DNA of 64,000 nt from positions 64,014,973 through 64,078,972 of the forward strand of contig NC_087065.1 of assembly GCF_963678635.1 (NCBI RefSeq). The letters are read 5' to 3'. Under the pieces are notes generated by a model. It saw nothing but the letters and a program-made list of their open reading frames with translations. It had not been told where the DNA came from and ran no database searches. Position numbers and translations under genes: made by a program. The stretch is from Symsagittifera roscoffensis (taxonomy: Eukaryota; Xenacoelomorpha; Acoela; Convolutidae). Below, piece by piece: positions 61,134 through 64,000 of this stretch. Within the stretch, counting starts at the first letter, position 1, and each line of letters starts with the position of its first letter.

Positions 61134-61481
61134 TCTAGCTTAGATTCTCAATTTATCATGAATATTTTCGCCAGAAAACTTAAACTTGCAACTTCCATGT
61201 CCTGTGACTACTAAGTATCTCTCGATTAATGTTTTCCCAGATAAATTTTGAACTATAGACTACTAGCGAGCAGAAAGGCTGAGGAATCTGAAGTTCGCTG
61301 GTGGGTATAACACGAAATTGTTAAACCAATCTTCTAAATTTAGAGGAAGAGTAGTAAGTTCAGTAAAAAAAACGAGTCTCGTATTAAAAGGCGCTCTGAG
61401 CACGAAGCGATAGCTCTGTTTTCTGCTACTCCAGACATACTTAACGCATACTAGAACTCTTGCAAATTTGCATTTGAATAA
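61134..61481. other. Right flank of the BEL insertion; no gene
   Basis: 61190-61215 (GCAACTTCCATGTCCTGTGA) resembles the reverse complement of a part of the 1.2-kb unit (around 49885-49905). Otherwise featureless. Confidence 0.4.
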
Positions 61482-61736
61482 TTGCGTTCAAGGTATGGAG
61501 AGTTCTACGACGGAGGATTCTTTAGTCACAACTCGGGGCGACTCCACAACCGCCGACTGTTTGACATGCGGGGTTATCGCTTGAACCGGAATTCAATCTA
61601 TTCCAGAGGCAACCGGAAGTCCTACAGCAACCCGAGCAGTAAAGGCGGGAAATCTTCATCGGGGGCTAAAAGTGGGTGGGGTGGCACCGGATACTTGGGC
61701 GTGATCAACAGGAGCTCAAACAACAACAGATGGTGA
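61482..61736 (+). CDS. Possible terminal exon, Gly/Ser/Asn/Arg-rich
   Basis: An 84-codon frame ending in TGA at 61736, clearly less AT-rich than its surroundings, which argues for coding use. The product is basic and polar (YGEFYDGGFFSHNSGRLHNR, then SKGGKSSSGAKSGWGGTGY) and ends NNNRW. A stop lies directly before the first codon (TTG) and no ATG begins the frame, so it would be a 3' exon; GTTCAAG|GTATGG at about 61489-61495 is a weak acceptor candidate. No known domain. Low-complexity composition makes function unreadable. Confidence 0.35.
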   Translation: MRSRYGEFYDGGFFSHNSGRLHNRRLFDMRGYRLNRNSIYSRGNRKSYSNPSSKGGKSSSGAKSGWGGTGYLGVINRSSNNNRW

Positions 61737-61907
61737 CCTTAACTCAAAAGAACCAATGTGTATCTGTAATTAGCGTTTATTAGCGATTTTGAGGTATAAA
61801 AGAACTGTCTGAAATGATGTTTGTAATGCATAGTACTAAACACAATGATATTATGTTTTTAAAGCTCTTATGGTCCATGTGAACAATTTCTCTCCTAAAT
61901 AGAACAA

Positions 61908-62442
61908 GACTGCTCGTATCAGGGCGAAGCCCTGAGAGTTCTGACTGCCTTTTAACGTTTATGGAGCAGTAATAACACAAACAACATAAAAAATTAAATG
62001 AAACAAAATAAAATGAAAATTTTTTTTTTCTAAAATTTGAAAATTTCTCTATGATAAATCATCCCCTCACACGCCATATAAAGTACAAAAAAATAGAAAC
62101 ATAATTATGGCAAATAAGCTTCTTTCAACCAATTTGGAACGATTTCTAAGGCGGATTAACTCTCCGCTTACGCGTTAATAGCGCGAAATATATCGCGCGT
62201 TAATTGTCCCAAATTGGCCAAAATGGCAATCTTTAAACTCTCATAACTTACCAAAAATGATCACAGGTGAAATATTTTTTCAAATTTGAGCTCAGGAGAA
62301 CATTAACTTTTGAATGATATAAAAAAAATCCGTCAAAAATGGCTAGTTAAAAAGTCGAAATTTGTCTGAAGAACAAAAACCCACCCCGAGCACAAATATT
62401 CCGTTATTTTGGTATCGAAAGTCGGAACAACAAGATAACAAT
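61908..62442 (+). repeat. ~1.2-kb hairpin family, partial copy
   Basis: Head GACTGCTCGTATCAGGGC with hairpin CAGGGCGAAGCCCTG, core GCGCGAAATATATCGCGCGT and CATAACTTACC block. The foldback tail is absent. Confidence 0.85.
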
Positions 62443-62900
62443 CTCCTGAATGTTCCGACTACCTTTTAAGGTTTAAGGAGCAGTAATAACCTAAATAAAT
62501 CAAATGTAATAAAATAAAATGATTTTTTTTTCTTAAATTTGAATTTTTGTATGAAAATCATCCCCCCACACGTCATATAAAGTACAAAGGATAGATTTCG
62601 CTCCTTGTAACAAATCAATTATGGCAAATAAGCTTCGTTCAACCAATTTGGAACAATTTCTAAGCCGGATTATATTTCCGCTTACACGTTAAAAGCGCGA
62701 AATATATCGCGCGTTAATTGTCCCAAACTGGCCAAAAGGGCAATCTTTAAACCCCCATAACTTTACCAAAAATGATCACAGGTGAAAAATCTTTTCAAAT
62801 TTAAGCTCAAGAGATTATTACCTTTTGAATGATATTAAAAAATTCGGTCAAAAATGGCTAGTTAAAAAGTCGATAGAAATAGTAATTTTCAACAAAAACC
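62443..62900 (+). repeat. ~1.2-kb hairpin family, second partial copy
   Basis: Starts within the head (CTCCTGAATGTTCCGACTAC) and repeats the same core; in tandem with the previous copy at about 535 bp spacing. Confidence 0.82.
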
Positions 62901-63781
62901 TTATTGAAGGTATCAACTTTATGAGGTCAAACTCAAAAAAATAATTTACCTCCGATTATTTTTTTAAGTTCTAGGGGTTGGAAAATTGCCAAATTGGCCA
63001 TGTTCTGGACTTAATTATGCACGCCTAGAACACTTCATTCTTAATGCTGAGTGCATAACGCGAATTATTTATCCGTGGCGAATTATCCCGCACAACAAAA
63101 TGGTTCCAAATTGAGTTGAGGCTATCTAATCGGTCGCAATATTTCGTACGACTCAGTGTTTCGCACTTCGATATTGTCCAATTTTTATAGGTTTTCAATA
63201 TTTTCTTTTCCCAAAAACTATTCGATATGAATTAAGGGACAGCCGGAACATTTGGGGATTTGCCCTGATATACGAGCAGTTTAGTTTGTCTCATAAATTT
63301 GTCTCATAAATTGTTAGCTTATCGTTTTTTGCAAATCTTTTTTTTCTCTCTCTAATCCAATTTAGTTCTTTGTCGTTCCTTGAGTTAATTATTTTTTTTC
63401 CAAAAATTTTATGACGCCGCGCTTAGAGAAATTTTGTTAATTTAACAAGCGGCATCAATTACAAAGACCATTTTTTTTTAAACTTCCGTCGATTTGAATT
63501 AATTTATTTTCAGTGATTTGGGATGAGTAAAAACAGCATTCAAACCAGTTTTTGGCAATGTTGAACAACATTTTGATTCTCGGGCACTGTTTTCGGCACT
63601 GTTGTACTGCCCCGGATTAAACGGGCATTGTCAAAATGAGGTTTGAAATCCGAGTAAGCCGTGAGTATAGCAGAATTTGATAAAATTTTTGGCAAAAAAA
63701 AATAGAAATCATAATCCGTTATAATCAATTATAATGGATTTTAATTGAATTACAACCCAATGTAATGAATTTTTTTGGATT
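62901..63781. other. AT-rich, no gene; short inverted head fragment
   Basis: 63233-63285 (GACAGCCGGAACATTTGGGG then CCCTGATATACGAGCAG) is a diverged inverted head of the 1.2-kb family. Nothing else recognised. Confidence 0.5.
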
Positions 63782-64000
63782 CAGGGGCAGATTTATGCCG
63801 CTCAAGCCCCCCCCCCCCCTAAGGAATTCGACGCCCTCACCAATCAAAGGTCCCCCCAGTGGTATTATTTTACGACCAACCATTTTCGACCGACCAACCC
63901 GGCAATATATAAATACAATTTTTGAAGGTGAGAGCGCGCCGAAAAACGCCATTTTTGGTTAAAATGTTCCTGAAAGATTCTGAAGGTGTCGTCCTTTTAA
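63782..64000 (-). repeat. Non-autonomous repeat, CAGGGGC-end family, copy 4 (cut by edge)
   Basis: Starts CAGGGGCAGATTTATG and continues with the C-run, AAAGGTCCCCCCAGTGG, TTTTCGACCGACCAACC and AGAGCGCGCCGAAAAACGCC, the reverse-complement order of copy 2. The other end is outside the window. Confidence 0.65.

Overview
The window reads as repeat-dense, AT-rich genomic DNA from an invertebrate animal. The grounds are a BEL/Pao retrotransposon (a lineage known only from animals), a Ty3/gypsy retrotransposon, a LINE tail, a Tc1-like foldback element, and one eukaryotic secreted C-type-lectin-like exon with a splice donor. I cannot place the phylum by eye. There are no operons or bacterial signals. 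Almost all coding sequence belongs to mobile elements; only the lectin-like exon (15139-15571) and perhaps two small ORFs look like host genes.

Layout. (1) 1 to about 13.4 kb: a minus-strand Ty3/gypsy element running off the left edge. Gag (10335-8236) and protease/RT/RNase H (8235-4693) share a frame and are split by one TGA. A +1 shift leads to an acidic spacer ORF, and one TAG separates that from an integrase ORF (3875-1536). The far C-terminus of the integrase ORF resembles a macro (ADP-ribose-type) domain. A further coiled-coil ORF (1027 to below 1) lies in the env position. The leader (10.3-13.4 kb) has a 13-14 bp minisatellite, a 70-bp tandem repeat and a large excess of the hexamer CTCAAG. 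(2) 13.7-18.2 kb: a LINE ORF2 tail, a non-autonomous repeat, the lectin-like exon, and a cluster of five MITEs partly arranged as a long inverted repeat. (3) 18.4-35.8 kb: a tandem array (2683-bp unit, plus diverged units) built from decayed gag/zinc-knuckle/retropepsin sequence of a second Ty3-like element. Fourteen retropepsin-like modules are visible, two still with DTG. The array runs into RNase H and integrase relics of a Ty3 pol (36.5-38.9 kb). (4) 39-51.5 kb: AT-rich repeats, including a 731-bp Tc1-like palindrome with TA target sites and a second tandem array (about 1.2-kb unit) with conserved hairpins. (5) 51596-61128: a structurally complete BEL/Pao element on the minus strand, with 439-bp LTRs differing at about 4 positions, a GAGGG target duplication, PBS and PPT. 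Its gag-pol is broken by four in-frame stops and one frameshift. Its 2-kb leader carries an extra sense ORF with weak SGNH-hydrolase-like motifs, and its LTR contains tRNA-like A and B boxes. (6) 61.1-64 kb: one exon-like Gly/Ser/Asn-rich ORF, more copies of the 1.2-kb family, and a CAGGGGC-ended repeat cut by the right edge.

In each autonomous element the parts follow the usual plan: Gag builds the particle, the protease matures it, RT/RNase H copies the RNA from a tRNA primer, and integrase inserts the copy. The parts outside that plan are the macro-like tail, the coiled-coil ORF, the pre-gag ORF and the tRNA-like LTR segment. Domain calls come from motif reading by eye; no database search was run.
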